Assembly: GCA_045643825.1 (NCBI GenBank) | Contig: JAZRFV010000086.1 | Span: 105,960 to 169,959, forward strand | Source: Scatosoma sp045643825 | Lineage (GTDB): Bacteria > Bacillota > Clostridia > Christensenellales > Borkfalkiaceae | DNA: 64,000 bases | Direction: 5' to 3' | Part shown: piece by piece, positions 55,067-63,500 of the stretch | How the letters are laid out: each line of letters opens with the position of its first letter | How positions within the stretch are numbered: the first letter of the stretch is position 1 | Notes under the pieces: model-generated | What the model was told of the DNA's origin: nothing | Database searches by the model: none | Seen by the model: only the letters and a program-made list of their open reading frames with translations | Translations under genes and position numbers: made by a program

Positions 55067-55247
55067 CAAAAAAATCCGCCTGTGCCGCACCTCGACGATG
55101 GGTGAACCCGCCGTAAGCAGGTGGGTGCCGCATCAAGACGCCTCGAACTTTCCGTAAAACAGACCTTGTCTATCGCCTCGAATGACCGCTCCCGAAAATA
55201 TAATGTGGATTCCGCAAATACGTCGAACTCCGAACACCGCAGATCAC
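55067..55247 (-). ncRNA. ssrS: 6S RNA-like regulatory RNA
   Basis: About 180 bases, no ORF, transcribed on the minus strand from a near-consensus promoter. Read 5' to 3' it starts TGATCTGCGGTGTTCGG. Terminal arms can pair (TCGACG with CGTCGA, then TCTGC with GCGGA). The 3' part holds GGCACCCACCTG followed by GCGGGTTCACC, a pattern I recognise from Firmicutes 6S RNA. It ends at a run of seven T. 6S RNA binds the sigma-70/A holoenzyme by mimicking an open promoter. Identification is by pattern, not by covariance model. Confidence 0.78.
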
Positions 55248-55252
55248 CTTCT

Positions 55253-55281
55253 ATTATAACCACACAGACTTTGTTTGTCAA
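55253..55281 (-). promoter_or_regulatory. Promoter of the 6S-like RNA
   Basis: Minus-strand TTGACA (55276-55281), 17-base spacer, TATAAT (55253-55258): both boxes perfect consensus, fitting a highly expressed RNA. Confidence 0.88.
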
Positions 55282-55296
55282 CGAAATGAAAGGGGG

Positions 55297-56121
55297 TTAT
55301 TTGGTGGAATTTAATTTTTCCAAGAAGGGGAAAAGCTCCATTTCAAAATTAAGCCCATACCGTTTATCGGGTACCTCTACCGCCGAACGGACAATGGATG
55401 CCACCGTGAAGTCGGAGGAAAGCTGAATGCTTTCCGCTACGCTTTTGCCTCTTGCAAGACAGCCCACGAACGCCGCCGCAAACACGTCGCCTGCACCGTG
55501 GAACGCACCTTCCACATTCTTGTGAGCGATGATATTTGCCGAGCCCTTGCAATCGGTGAAGTGGATGGAAATTTCTTCGCCGTCCATAATCCCCGTGACG
55601 ATGGGCATAGGGCAAAGCTCTAACAACTTATCTAAAGTCTCTTGCGCGTTTTCCTTGGTGATGGGGAAGGGAACGTCCGCGAGGAACGCAGCCTCGGTGA
55701 CGTTGGGAAGGATATAATCGGCCTCCTTGCAAAGCTCTCGCATTTTTGCCACGTATTCCGCCGTGAAGCCTGCATACAATCTACCTGCATCGCCCATAAC
55801 GGGATCGACGATAAATTTACCGCCGTCCGCAAGGAATTCTCGCTTGATTTCTGCCACCAAATCAATCTGCGCCATAGAGCCCAAATACCCGCTGACGATA
55901 TAATCGAACTTCAAGCCAAGGCTTTTCCAGTGATGTAAAATCCCTCCGATGTCCTCGGTGAGGTCACGGAAGGTGTAGCCCGTGAAACCGCCCGTGTGGG
56001 TGGAAAGGATTGCCGTAGGTAAGACGTTGCATTCGACACCGCACGCCGAGGTGATGGGTAAAGCCGTCGTTAAGGAGCATTTTCCGACGCAAGAAATGTC
56101 ATTTATCGCAAGAACACGCAT
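55297..56121 (-). CDS. pdxK: Pyridoxal/pyridoxamine kinase (PfkB superfamily)
   Basis: 274 residues, ATG with GGAG upstream. The start VLAINDISCVGKCSLTTALP is typical for PdxK/PdxY-type kinases, followed by STHTGGFTGYTFRDL. VDPVMGDAGRLYAGFT is the substrate/ATP region, and GAFHGAGDVFAAAFVG near residue 205 gives the GAGD catalytic motif. Makes pyridoxal phosphate from B6 vitamers. Monocistronic-looking, divergent from the AspRS gene. Confidence 0.9.
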   Translation of the reverse strand: MRVLAINDISCVGKCSLTTALPITSACGVECNVLPTAILSTHTGGFTGYTFRDLTEDIGGILHHWKSLGLKFDYIVSGYLGSMAQIDLVAEIKREFLADGGKFIVDPVMGDAGRLYAGFTAEYVAKMRELCKEADYILPNVTEAAFLADVPFPITKENAQETLDKLLELCPMPIVTGIMDGEEISIHFTDCKGSANIIAHKNVEGAFHGAGDVFAAAFVGCLARGKSVAESIQLSSDFTVASIVRSAVEVPDKRYGLNFEMELFPFLEKLNSTK

Positions 56122-56158
56122 TTTTTTTTATCTCCATTAAAGAAAAAATTATAATTCT

Positions 56159-56231
56159 ATTATAAAACCCTTGCTTTTTTTTGTCAATAAGATTAAAATA
56201 GTATCGTAAAAAAAAATCGTAATTTTTTACG
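56159..56231. promoter_or_regulatory. Overlapping divergent promoters of pdxK and aspS
   Basis: Minus: TTGACA (56182-56187), 17-base spacer, TATAAT (56159-56164). Plus: TTGCTT (56171-56176), 17-base spacer, TAAAAT (56194-56199). The spacers interleave, so polymerase binding is mutually exclusive. In the aspS leader CGTAAAAAA (56205-56213) and TTTTTTACG (56223-56231) can pair. Confidence 0.7.
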
Positions 56232-56246
56232 AAAAGAGGTAAAGAT

Positions 56247-57578
56247 ATGTTTATGACAGGTGAAACGAAATCGAACGTAGTATCGTTTGCGGATTTCGAG
56301 AAGTACGAAAACGAAATCGTAACCATTAAGGGTACGATCCACAATATCCGTATGATGTCGGACTTTGCGTTTGTAATCGTGCGTACGGCGCGCGAAACCA
56401 TTCAATGCGTATATGCGGAAAGCTTCTCCGATTATCGTATGAGTGAAGACGTAAAGGAAGAATGTGCGGCAAAAATCACGGGTAAAATCGTGGCAGGTGA
56501 AACGAAGGACGGCTCGAAACGTTACGAGCTTCAAATCCACAATATCGAGCTTTTGTCTCACCCTGCGGAAATCCCTCCCGTGGTTATCACGAAGAAGCAG
56601 GTAAACTGCGACCTTTCCACGAAGCTTGACTACCGTCCCGTAACCTTGCGTAACCCCAAGGAACGTGCTATCTTCAAGTTGCAGGAAGGTATCCAACGTG
56701 GCTTCCGTGAATTCCTTTCCAAAGAAGGCTTCACCGAAATCCACTCCCCGAAGATCAACTTCGCAGGTGCTGAAGGCGGTACCAACGTGTTCAAGCTTGA
56801 CTACTTCGGTAAGCAGGTTTACCTTGCACAATCGCCTCAGCTTTACAAGCAGGCAATGGTTGCTGTGTATGAAAGAGTGTTTGAAATTGCACCCGTATTC
56901 CGTGCAGAACACCACGATACCAGCCGTCACCTTAACGAATATATTTCCATGGACTTCGAAATGGGCTTCATCGAAAGCTTCGAAGATATCATGCAAATGG
57001 AAACGGGTGTATTGAAATACATCATGAACCTTTTGAAGACGGAATATAAGAACGAAGTAGAGCTTCTTCACATCGATATCCCTGAAATCACGGAAATCCC
57101 CGTGCTTAAATTCATGGAAGCGAAAGAAATCATCATGAAGAAGTTCAAATATCAGCCTACGGACATGAAGGACTTCGATCCCGAAGAAGAACAAATTTTG
57201 GGTAAATATGCGAAGAAGCAGTTTAACTCCGACTTCATTTTCATCACCCATTATCCTTCCAAGAAGCGTCCCTTCTATACGATGGACGATCCCGAAGATC
57301 CCGAATACACCTTGTCCTTCGACCTTTTGTTCAGAGGCTTGGAAATCACCTCCGGTGGTCAGCGTGTACACGATTACAACCAGCAGGTTGCAAAGATGGA
57401 AAAGCTCGGCATGAACCCCGAAGAATTTGCTACCTACCTTATGTTGCATAAGTACGGTGCACCTCCTCACGGTGGTTTGGGCTTGGGCTTGGAACGTTTA
57501 ACGATGCACCTTTTGGGCGCAAAGAACGTGCGTGAAGCAACGATGTTCCCTCGTGTTATCAACCGTGTGTCTCCATAA
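56247..57578 (+). CDS. aspS: Archaeal/eukaryal-type aspartyl-tRNA synthetase (probably non-discriminating)
   Basis: 443 residues, ATG seven bases after AGAGG; a second ATG two codons later is possible. N-terminal OB-fold anticodon domain (VTIKGTIHNIRMM). Class II motif 2 is FRAEHHDTSRHLNEY, and motif 3 is GLGLGLERLTMHLLG. The chain lacks the ~100-residue GAD insertion of bacterial AspRS and matches the archaeal-type size. Such enzymes often charge both tRNA-Asp and tRNA-Asn, the latter then being amidated by GatCAB; discrimination is not provable here. AsnRS was considered but the AEGGTNVF and motif 2 pattern favour AspRS. Confidence 0.88.
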   Translation: MFMTGETKSNVVSFADFEKYENEIVTIKGTIHNIRMMSDFAFVIVRTARETIQCVYAESFSDYRMSEDVKEECAAKITGKIVAGETKDGSKRYELQIHNIELLSHPAEIPPVVITKKQVNCDLSTKLDYRPVTLRNPKERAIFKLQEGIQRGFREFLSKEGFTEIHSPKINFAGAEGGTNVFKLDYFGKQVYLAQSPQLYKQAMVAVYERVFEIAPVFRAEHHDTSRHLNEYISMDFEMGFIESFEDIMQMETGVLKYIMNLLKTEYKNEVELLHIDIPEITEIPVLKFMEAKEIIMKKFKYQPTDMKDFDPEEEQILGKYAKKQFNSDFIFITHYPSKKRPFYTMDDPEDPEYTLSFDLLFRGLEITSGGQRVHDYNQQVAKMEKLGMNPEEFATYLMLHKYGAPPHGGLGLGLERLTMHLLGAKNVREATMFPRVINRVSP

Positions 57579-57583
57579 AGATA

Positions 57584-57640
57584 CAATGAAATTTATGCCT
57601 GTGGCATAAGTGAAATAGCCGTGCTATGAAATATGCTTTG
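57584..57640 (+). repeat. Short tandem-hairpin element
   Basis: Three ATGAAAT/GTGAAAT words separate small stem-loops: TTATGCC-TGT-GGCATAA (57593-57609), ATAGC-CGT-GCTAT, and a weaker ATGC/GTAT. The layout resembles interspersed hairpin repeats seen in some clostridial genomes. It lies right after aspS. Confidence 0.45.
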
Positions 57641-57700
57641 TATATTGTAGGCGGTATTATTCTATACGAGTGGGAATAACTTCTCAATAAGGAGCAGTTT

Positions 57701-58405
57701 ATGTGGAATGGTAAGAAAAAGGCGGTTACGTTTAGTTTTGACGACGGCGTAACACAAGATATTCGCTTGGTTGAAATTTTAAATAAATACCATTTAAAAG
57801 GGACTTTCAACCTTAATTCCTCAAAGTTTAGTTTACCAAGTGAGCCTTGGAAAACGGACAAAGGGGAGGTTCCTCGTCCGTTTATCCACGCTTCGCAGGT
57901 GAAAACCCTTTATGCAGGGCATGAAGTGGCTGTGCATACGTTGACGCATCCCAACCTGACGATTTTGAGCGAGGAAGCAATCATTTGGCAGGTTGGACAA
58001 GACCAAAAGGTTTTGTCGGAGCTTTGCGGATATCCCGTTATTGGTATGGCGTATCCCTGCGGTGGTGTAAACAACGATGAGAGGGTGGCTGGGGTTATCA
58101 GAGAAAACACCTCCATCCGTTACTCGCGTACCATTACCTCTACCCTTACCTTTGAAACGCAAAAGGAAAACCTTTTGAGGTTTAATCCTACCTTGCATTT
58201 CCTTAATCCCAAAACGGAAGAAGTCGTAGACGAGTTTCTTGCATTAGAAACGGACGAACCGCAGGTTTTGTATATTTGGGGACATAGCTACGAGCTGGAT
58301 TACGATGAAAGCCGTTGGGAACGCTTTGAAAAGCTTTGTGAAAAGCTTTCGGGTAGGGCGGATATCTTCTACGGTACGAACAAGGAAGTACTCCTTGACG
58401 ACTAA
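57701..58405 (+). CDS. Polysaccharide deacetylase-like (NodB/CE4) protein, third copy
   Basis: 234 residues, ATG after AAGGAG. Motifs: SFDDGVTQD, HTLTHP, MAYPCGGVNNDER, and YIWGHSYELDYD near the end. No signal peptide. Closest in pattern to the copy at 14824. It stands alone between housekeeping genes, outside the sugar operons, which suggests a more general intracellular role or a recent duplication. Confidence 0.87.
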   Translation: MWNGKKKAVTFSFDDGVTQDIRLVEILNKYHLKGTFNLNSSKFSLPSEPWKTDKGEVPRPFIHASQVKTLYAGHEVAVHTLTHPNLTILSEEAIIWQVGQDQKVLSELCGYPVIGMAYPCGGVNNDERVAGVIRENTSIRYSRTITSTLTFETQKENLLRFNPTLHFLNPKTEEVVDEFLALETDEPQVLYIWGHSYELDYDESRWERFEKLCEKLSGRADIFYGTNKEVLLDD

Positions 58406-58463
58406 CCGATAGGGTACGATTGAAAAACGAAGGGCGGATTTTTAACGAATACTTAAAAATCGC

Positions 58464-58492
58464 TTTACAAAATGATAAAAATCATTTATAAT
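58464..58492 (+). promoter_or_regulatory. Promoter of the T-box/ileS transcription unit
   Basis: TTTACA (58464-58469), 17-base spacer, perfect TATAAT (58487-58492). The start is predicted near 58499, directly before the T-box leader. Confidence 0.82.
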
Positions 58493-58499
58493 AGAGAAA

Positions 58500-58767
58500 A
58501 TTGAATGGAAAGGCGTTTATCGAGGACAACGCTTTTACGATCGCTTTGCAAAGAGAACTCCCGTTTGGTGGAAGGGAGAGAAAGTCCGTAGAAGATATCA
58601 CCTCGCCAGCTGATTCGACGAAATTCCCTACAATATATAATATATATATAGGGGGAGAGTAATTGAATACGGGTTTGCATTCCGTAATCAGGTGCAACAA
58701 ATGATAGTTTGTTTTGGTGGTTAAAAAAGCCGTAGTGTTTTTCCAAGACGCTACGGCTATATTTTTT
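58500..58767 (+). promoter_or_regulatory. T-box riboswitch, isoleucine-specific, with terminator
   Basis: Stem I distal hairpin CTCCC/GGGAG (58558-58562, 58574-58578) with loop GTTTGGTGGAA after AGAGAA. The specifier region GAAGATATCACC places ATC (58597-58599, Ile) next to the conserved A, followed by AGCTG. AGTAATTGAATACGG with CCGTA forms stem III (58668-58672, 58682-58686). TGGT (58715-58718) can pair with the ACCA end of tRNA-Ile. The terminator is a 13-base stem starting AGCCGTAG (58728) and ending CTACGGCT (58758), then six T. The T-box sequence itself is not the canonical GGTGGNACCGCG. Uncharged tRNA-Ile should allow read-through. Confidence 0.85.
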
Positions 58768-58791
58768 AATAAAAACATAGGGGGTTATGAT

Positions 58792-60543
58792 ATGAAGAAA
58801 ACTTACTTGCAAAAGATAGCGCTTGGCTTGGCGTTCCTTTCCACGCTTTCCGTTGGCGGAATGATTTCCGGTTGTTCGCACACCCATCAGTTTAACAAGA
58901 AGTCGGAGGATGCGAAATATTTAAAGGCGGAGGCTACCTGTCAATCGGCGGCGCAGTATTATTACTCCTGCGAATGCGGTGAAGTTGGCGAACAGACCTT
59001 CACGGTCGGCAAGGTTGCTTCGCACGATTTCAGCGCGGAAATTGCGGAAGAAAAATATTTGCAAAAGGCTGGCAATTGCCAAGAACCGCACGTATATTTC
59101 AAATCCTGTGTGACTTGTGGGGCAAAAACCTACAAAACCTTCGAGGTATCGGCGGAAGGACAGCATAGCTACACGCAAGAGGTTGCAGAAGGTCAGTATT
59201 TGAAGGAAGAAGCGACCTTTACGACGAGTGCGGTATATTACAAATCCTGCATTTGCGGTTTGCAAGGTACGGACACCTTCTATTACGGCAACCCCTTACA
59301 TATCTACACGGAAGAGGAAAAGGTTGGCTTTAAGCCCACCTCGTTGACGGTAACGCTGTACGATAGTGCAAACTCCGTTTACGGCTTCACCTACAACACG
59401 CAAAAGGAACCTCTTCGTCCCGTAATTCAGGTTTCGGAAGGTACGACCTTCTCGGCGGATAGCTGTGTGGAATATCCTGCAACGGTAGAAGCACAAACCT
59501 CTTACGATGATAGCGAAGCTCGCTTTACCTATTATATCGTAAAAGCGGAGGTGGATTTGGAACCTTCCAAGACCTATACCTATCGTGCGTTTGATAAGTA
59601 CGTCGATACGGGTACGGATGCGGTTGTCTTTGAAACGAAGGATACGGCATCGACCTCCTTCACCTTCTCGCACGTGAGCGATTCGCAAAATGGGCCTACG
59701 CAATTTACCAAGGTTTTGGAAAACGTGGTTTCCACCAACGACTTTATCCTTCATACGGGGGACGTGGTAGAGAACTCCAAACACGAAAGCGAGTGGACGG
59801 CGATGCTTGACAGAAACTTCAGCTATATCTCGAAGATTCCTATGATGGCGATTTCGGGCAACCATGAAACGACCTACCTCCACGGCGAATACGAAACCTA
59901 CAAACATTTCCACAATGCAATGCCCGAACAGGCATCGACGCAGAAGGGGTATTATTACAGCTTTACTTACGGTAATGCGAAATTCATTATGATCAACACC
60001 AACAAGGAAGGCGGTTCGGGTATCCTTTCCGATGCACAGCTGGCTTGGTTGAAGGATGAATTGCAAAACAACACCGCGGATTGGACGATTGTGGCGATGC
60101 ATTATCCCATGTTCTCTGCGGGGCGTTACGGCTCCTTGCCTGAATTGAAGTCGACGAGCTTGGCGATCCGCAGGCAGCTTCACGGCATCTTCCTTCAATA
60201 CGGCGTAGACGTTGTATTGCAAGGCCATGACCACGTCGTTTCCCGTACGAAAGCAATCGGTGAAAACAACGTTGCGCTTACGGAAACCTGGCAAACCATC
60301 GATGGTGTACAATACTCGGTAGATCCTCAAGGCGTTATCTATACGATGACGGGTACGTCGGGTATGCAAACGCGCGATCCCGTATCGGAAGCGGAAAACA
60401 TCTACCACTTTAAATTAAGCAGTAAAAACTCTTCGTGGACGGAATATTCCATCAACGGCAATCAAATGACCGTAACGGTGAAATATGCGTCGGCGGACGG
60501 GGTGAAACAATATGCCCAATGGGGTATCACGAAATCGGTGTAA
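58792..60543 (+). CDS. Secreted lipoprotein metallophosphoesterase, intact active site
   Basis: 583 residues from ATG 58792 (ribosome site AGGGGG); an earlier in-frame ATG lies inside the T-box and is rejected. Lipobox ISGC with a Cys-containing, His-rich start (GCSHTHQF). Three Cys/Gly-rich repeats of the pattern YYxSCxCG follow (near residues 55, 90 and 130). Next come a purple-acid-phosphatase-like beta domain and the calcineurin-type fold with HVSDSQNG, HTGDVVE, ISGNHET, AMHYPMFS and QGHDHV: complete metal ligands except for a Ser in place of the first His. Hydrolyses phosphoesters at the cell surface. Controlled by the Ile T-box just upstream and followed 22 bases later by ileS. Confidence 0.88.
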   Translation: MKKTYLQKIALGLAFLSTLSVGGMISGCSHTHQFNKKSEDAKYLKAEATCQSAAQYYYSCECGEVGEQTFTVGKVASHDFSAEIAEEKYLQKAGNCQEPHVYFKSCVTCGAKTYKTFEVSAEGQHSYTQEVAEGQYLKEEATFTTSAVYYKSCICGLQGTDTFYYGNPLHIYTEEEKVGFKPTSLTVTLYDSANSVYGFTYNTQKEPLRPVIQVSEGTTFSADSCVEYPATVEAQTSYDDSEARFTYYIVKAEVDLEPSKTYTYRAFDKYVDTGTDAVVFETKDTASTSFTFSHVSDSQNGPTQFTKVLENVVSTNDFILHTGDVVENSKHESEWTAMLDRNFSYISKIPMMAISGNHETTYLHGEYETYKHFHNAMPEQASTQKGYYYSFTYGNAKFIMINTNKEGGSGILSDAQLAWLKDELQNNTADWTIVAMHYPMFSAGRYGSLPELKSTSLAIRRQLHGIFLQYGVDVVLQGHDHVVSRTKAIGENNVALTETWQTIDGVQYSVDPQGVIYTMTGTSGMQTRDPVSEAENIYHFKLSSKNSSWTEYSINGNQMTVTVKYASADGVKQYAQWGITKSV

Positions 60544-60565
60544 GACACCTTAAGGAGAAAGAAAT

Positions 60566-63500
60566 ATGTCTATGTACAAGAAAGTCGACACCTCTTTGAA
60601 CTTTGTAGAAAGAGAAAAAGAGATTGTTGAATATTGGAACGAGAAAAAGGTATTTGAAAAGAGTATGCAGGCAAAAGAGGGCGGTGAAGAATTCTCCTTC
60701 TACGACGGCCCTCCCACGGCAAATGGTAAACCCCACATCGGGCATATCTTAACCCGCGTAATGAAGGATATCGTGCCTCGTTACCAAACGATGAAGGGGA
60801 AACACGTTTTGAGAAAGGCTGGTTGGGATACCCACGGCTTGCCCGTAGAACTTGAAGTAGAAAAGAAACTCGGTTTGGAAAGCAAAACGGGTATCGAAAG
60901 CTACGGTATCGAGCCTTTCATTAAAGAATGTAAGCAATCCGTATGGCAATACTCCAACGAGTGGAAGAAGATGTCCGACCGCGTTGGCTATTGGTGCGAT
61001 ATGGACAATCCTTACGTTACCTACCACGATAACTATATCGAATCGGAATGGTGGGCGTTGAAGGAAATCCACAAGAAGGGCTTGTTGTATAAAGGTCACA
61101 AAATCGTACCTTATTGCCCTCGCTGTGGTACGGCTTTGTCCTCGCACGAGGTTGCGCAAGGCTACAAGGACGTAAAACAGCTTACCGCTTACGTTAAGTT
61201 TAAGGTAAAGAATGCAGAAAACACCTACATCCTCGCTTGGACGACCACGCCTTGGACGTTGCCTTCCAACGTTGCACTTTGTATGAATGCGGAATTTGAC
61301 TACGTAACGGTGCAAATGGAAGAAAGCGGTGAAAAGTATATCCTCGCGGCAGGTCTTTTGAAGAATGTGCTCGGCGAAGAAGGCTATACGGTGCTTTCCA
61401 CGAAGAAGGGTAGCGAGTTCGAGTATACCGAATACGAAGCGCTTTATCCCTTCGGCAAAGAGAAGTTTAACTATCGTGAAAAATCGCATTTCGTAACCTG
61501 CGATTCCTACGTAACCTTATCCGACGGTACGGGCGTTGTACACATTGCTCCTGCATTCGGTGAAGACGACTACAAGGTAGGTAAGCGTTACAACCTTCCC
61601 GTTGTACAGCTCATCAACGAAGAAGGTAAATTCCCCGCAGGCTGCGGCGAGTTTACGGGTGTTGGTGCACAGGCGGCGGATCCTCTCGTTGTAAAGGATT
61701 TGAAGGCACGTGGTTTGCTCTTGAAGACGATGGAATTTATGCACAACTATCCTTTCTGCTGGCGTTGTGACACTCCGTTGATCTACTACGCTCGTTCCAG
61801 CTGGTTTATCAAGGTTACGGCAATCAAGGATAGATTGATTGAAACCAACCGTTCGGTAAACTGGATGCCTGAAACGATTAAGGAAGGCCGTATGGGTAAC
61901 TTCCTTGAAAACGTAATCGATTGGGGCTTGTCCCGTGATAGATATTGGGGTACACCTTTGCCCGTTTGGGTGTGTGACGAGTGCGGTGAAATCGACGTAA
62001 TTGGTTCCCGTGCGGAACTCCACGAAAAATGCGGTGCACCTATCGATATCGAATTGCACCGTCCCTACCTTGACAACTTGACCTGTAAGTGCGGAAAGTG
62101 TGGTGGTACGATGCGTCGTACGCCTGAGGTTATCGACTGCTGGTTTGACTCCGGCTCGATGCCTTTCGCACAATATCACTACCCGTTTGAAAACAAAGAG
62201 GTATTCGATCAAACCTTCCCTGCGGATTTCATTTCCGAGGCGGTTGACCAAACCCGTGGTTGGTTCTATACCTTGCTTGTAATTTCCACCTTGCTTTTTG
62301 ACAAGGCACCTTTTAGAAACTGTATCGTACTTGGTCACGTAAATGATAAAAACGGTATCAAGATGTCGAAACATAAGGGCAACGTTGTAGATCCCTGGTC
62401 GGTTTTGGATAAGCAGGGTTCGGATGCGGTACGTTGGTACTTCTACACCTCGTCTGCTCCTTGGTTGCCTTCCCGTTTCTATCCCGAGGCTGTAAGTGAA
62501 GCGCAGAGAAAGTACATGGGTACGCTTTGGAATACCTACGCATTCTTCTGCTTGTACGCGGATATCGACAATTACAACCCTGCGGACTATGATTTGAAGA
62601 AGTGCAAGCTTTCCTTGATGGATAAGTGGATTTTGTCGAAGCTTAACACCCTCATCGATACGGTGGATAAGAATTTGGCTGTATATAATATTACGGACAG
62701 CGCGCGCGCATTGCAGGATTTCTCGGATATCCTTTCCAACTGGTACGTTCGTCGTGGCCGTGATAGATATTGGGGCAGCGAAATGACGGAAGACAAGGCG
62801 GCGGCTTATACCACGCTTTGGTACGTGTTGACGACGTTTGCGAAGTTGACCGCACCTTACACGCCGTTCATTGCGGAACAAATGTACTTGAACCTCGTAC
62901 CTGCATTCTTCAAGGATGCTCCCGAATCGGGACACCTTTGCGATTTCCCCGTATACGATGCTACGATGGTGGACGAAGCTTTGGAAAACGGTATGGATAC
63001 CGTACTTGATATCGTAAACCTTGGTAGAGCTGCTCGTAATACCGGCAACGTGAAAAACCGTCAGCCTCTTTCCGAGATGTTCGTCGTAACGGCAAGGGCA
63101 GGGGACTTGGACGAAGGGTTGAAAGCGATTGCTTTGGACGAGTTGAACATCAAGGCGTATAAATCGGCAGAAGATGCTGACGAGTTCATTTCCTATAAGT
63201 TGAAACCTCAATTGAAGACCATCGGTCCTAAGTATGGTAAGAAACTTGGCATGATCAAGATGTTCTTGGAAGGCTGTGATGCAAAATCGGCGAAGGCTGT
63301 TGTGGAGGCTGTGAAGAACGGCGGTGAATTCGTAATGCCTAACGATAGCGAGGTTGCTTTGAAGGAAGAGGATTTGCAAATCTTCACCGAAAGTAAGTCT
63401 GGGTTCATTTCCGCGAGTGATAACGGTGTAACGGTTGCCTTGAATACGGCGCTCACCGACGAGCTGATTATGGAAGGTATCGAAAGAGAATTGGTTTCCA

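Noticed and set aside
55067..55247. SRP RNA or tmRNA as alternatives for the small RNA
   Set aside because: The SRP GGAAG-type tetraloop domain and the tmRNA peptide tag frame were not found.
56193..57470. Minus-strand open frame of 425 codons opposite aspS
   Set aside because: Shadow of a strongly conserved synthetase; no family pattern and low-complexity His/Phe-rich product.
58500..58767. RNase P RNA or another riboswitch as the identity of the leader
   Set aside because: Stem I loop, ATC specifier, stem III and terminator fit a T-box; the RNase P core motifs are absent.
58714..58791. Upstream ATG start for the phosphoesterase
   Set aside because: It falls inside the T-box terminator; ATG 58792 has an AGGGGG site and starts the signal peptide.
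61517..63379. Long minus-strand open frame (620 codons) antisense to ileS
   Set aside because: It is a shadow of ileS codon usage; it has no ribosome site, no recognisable domain and an unlikely composition.
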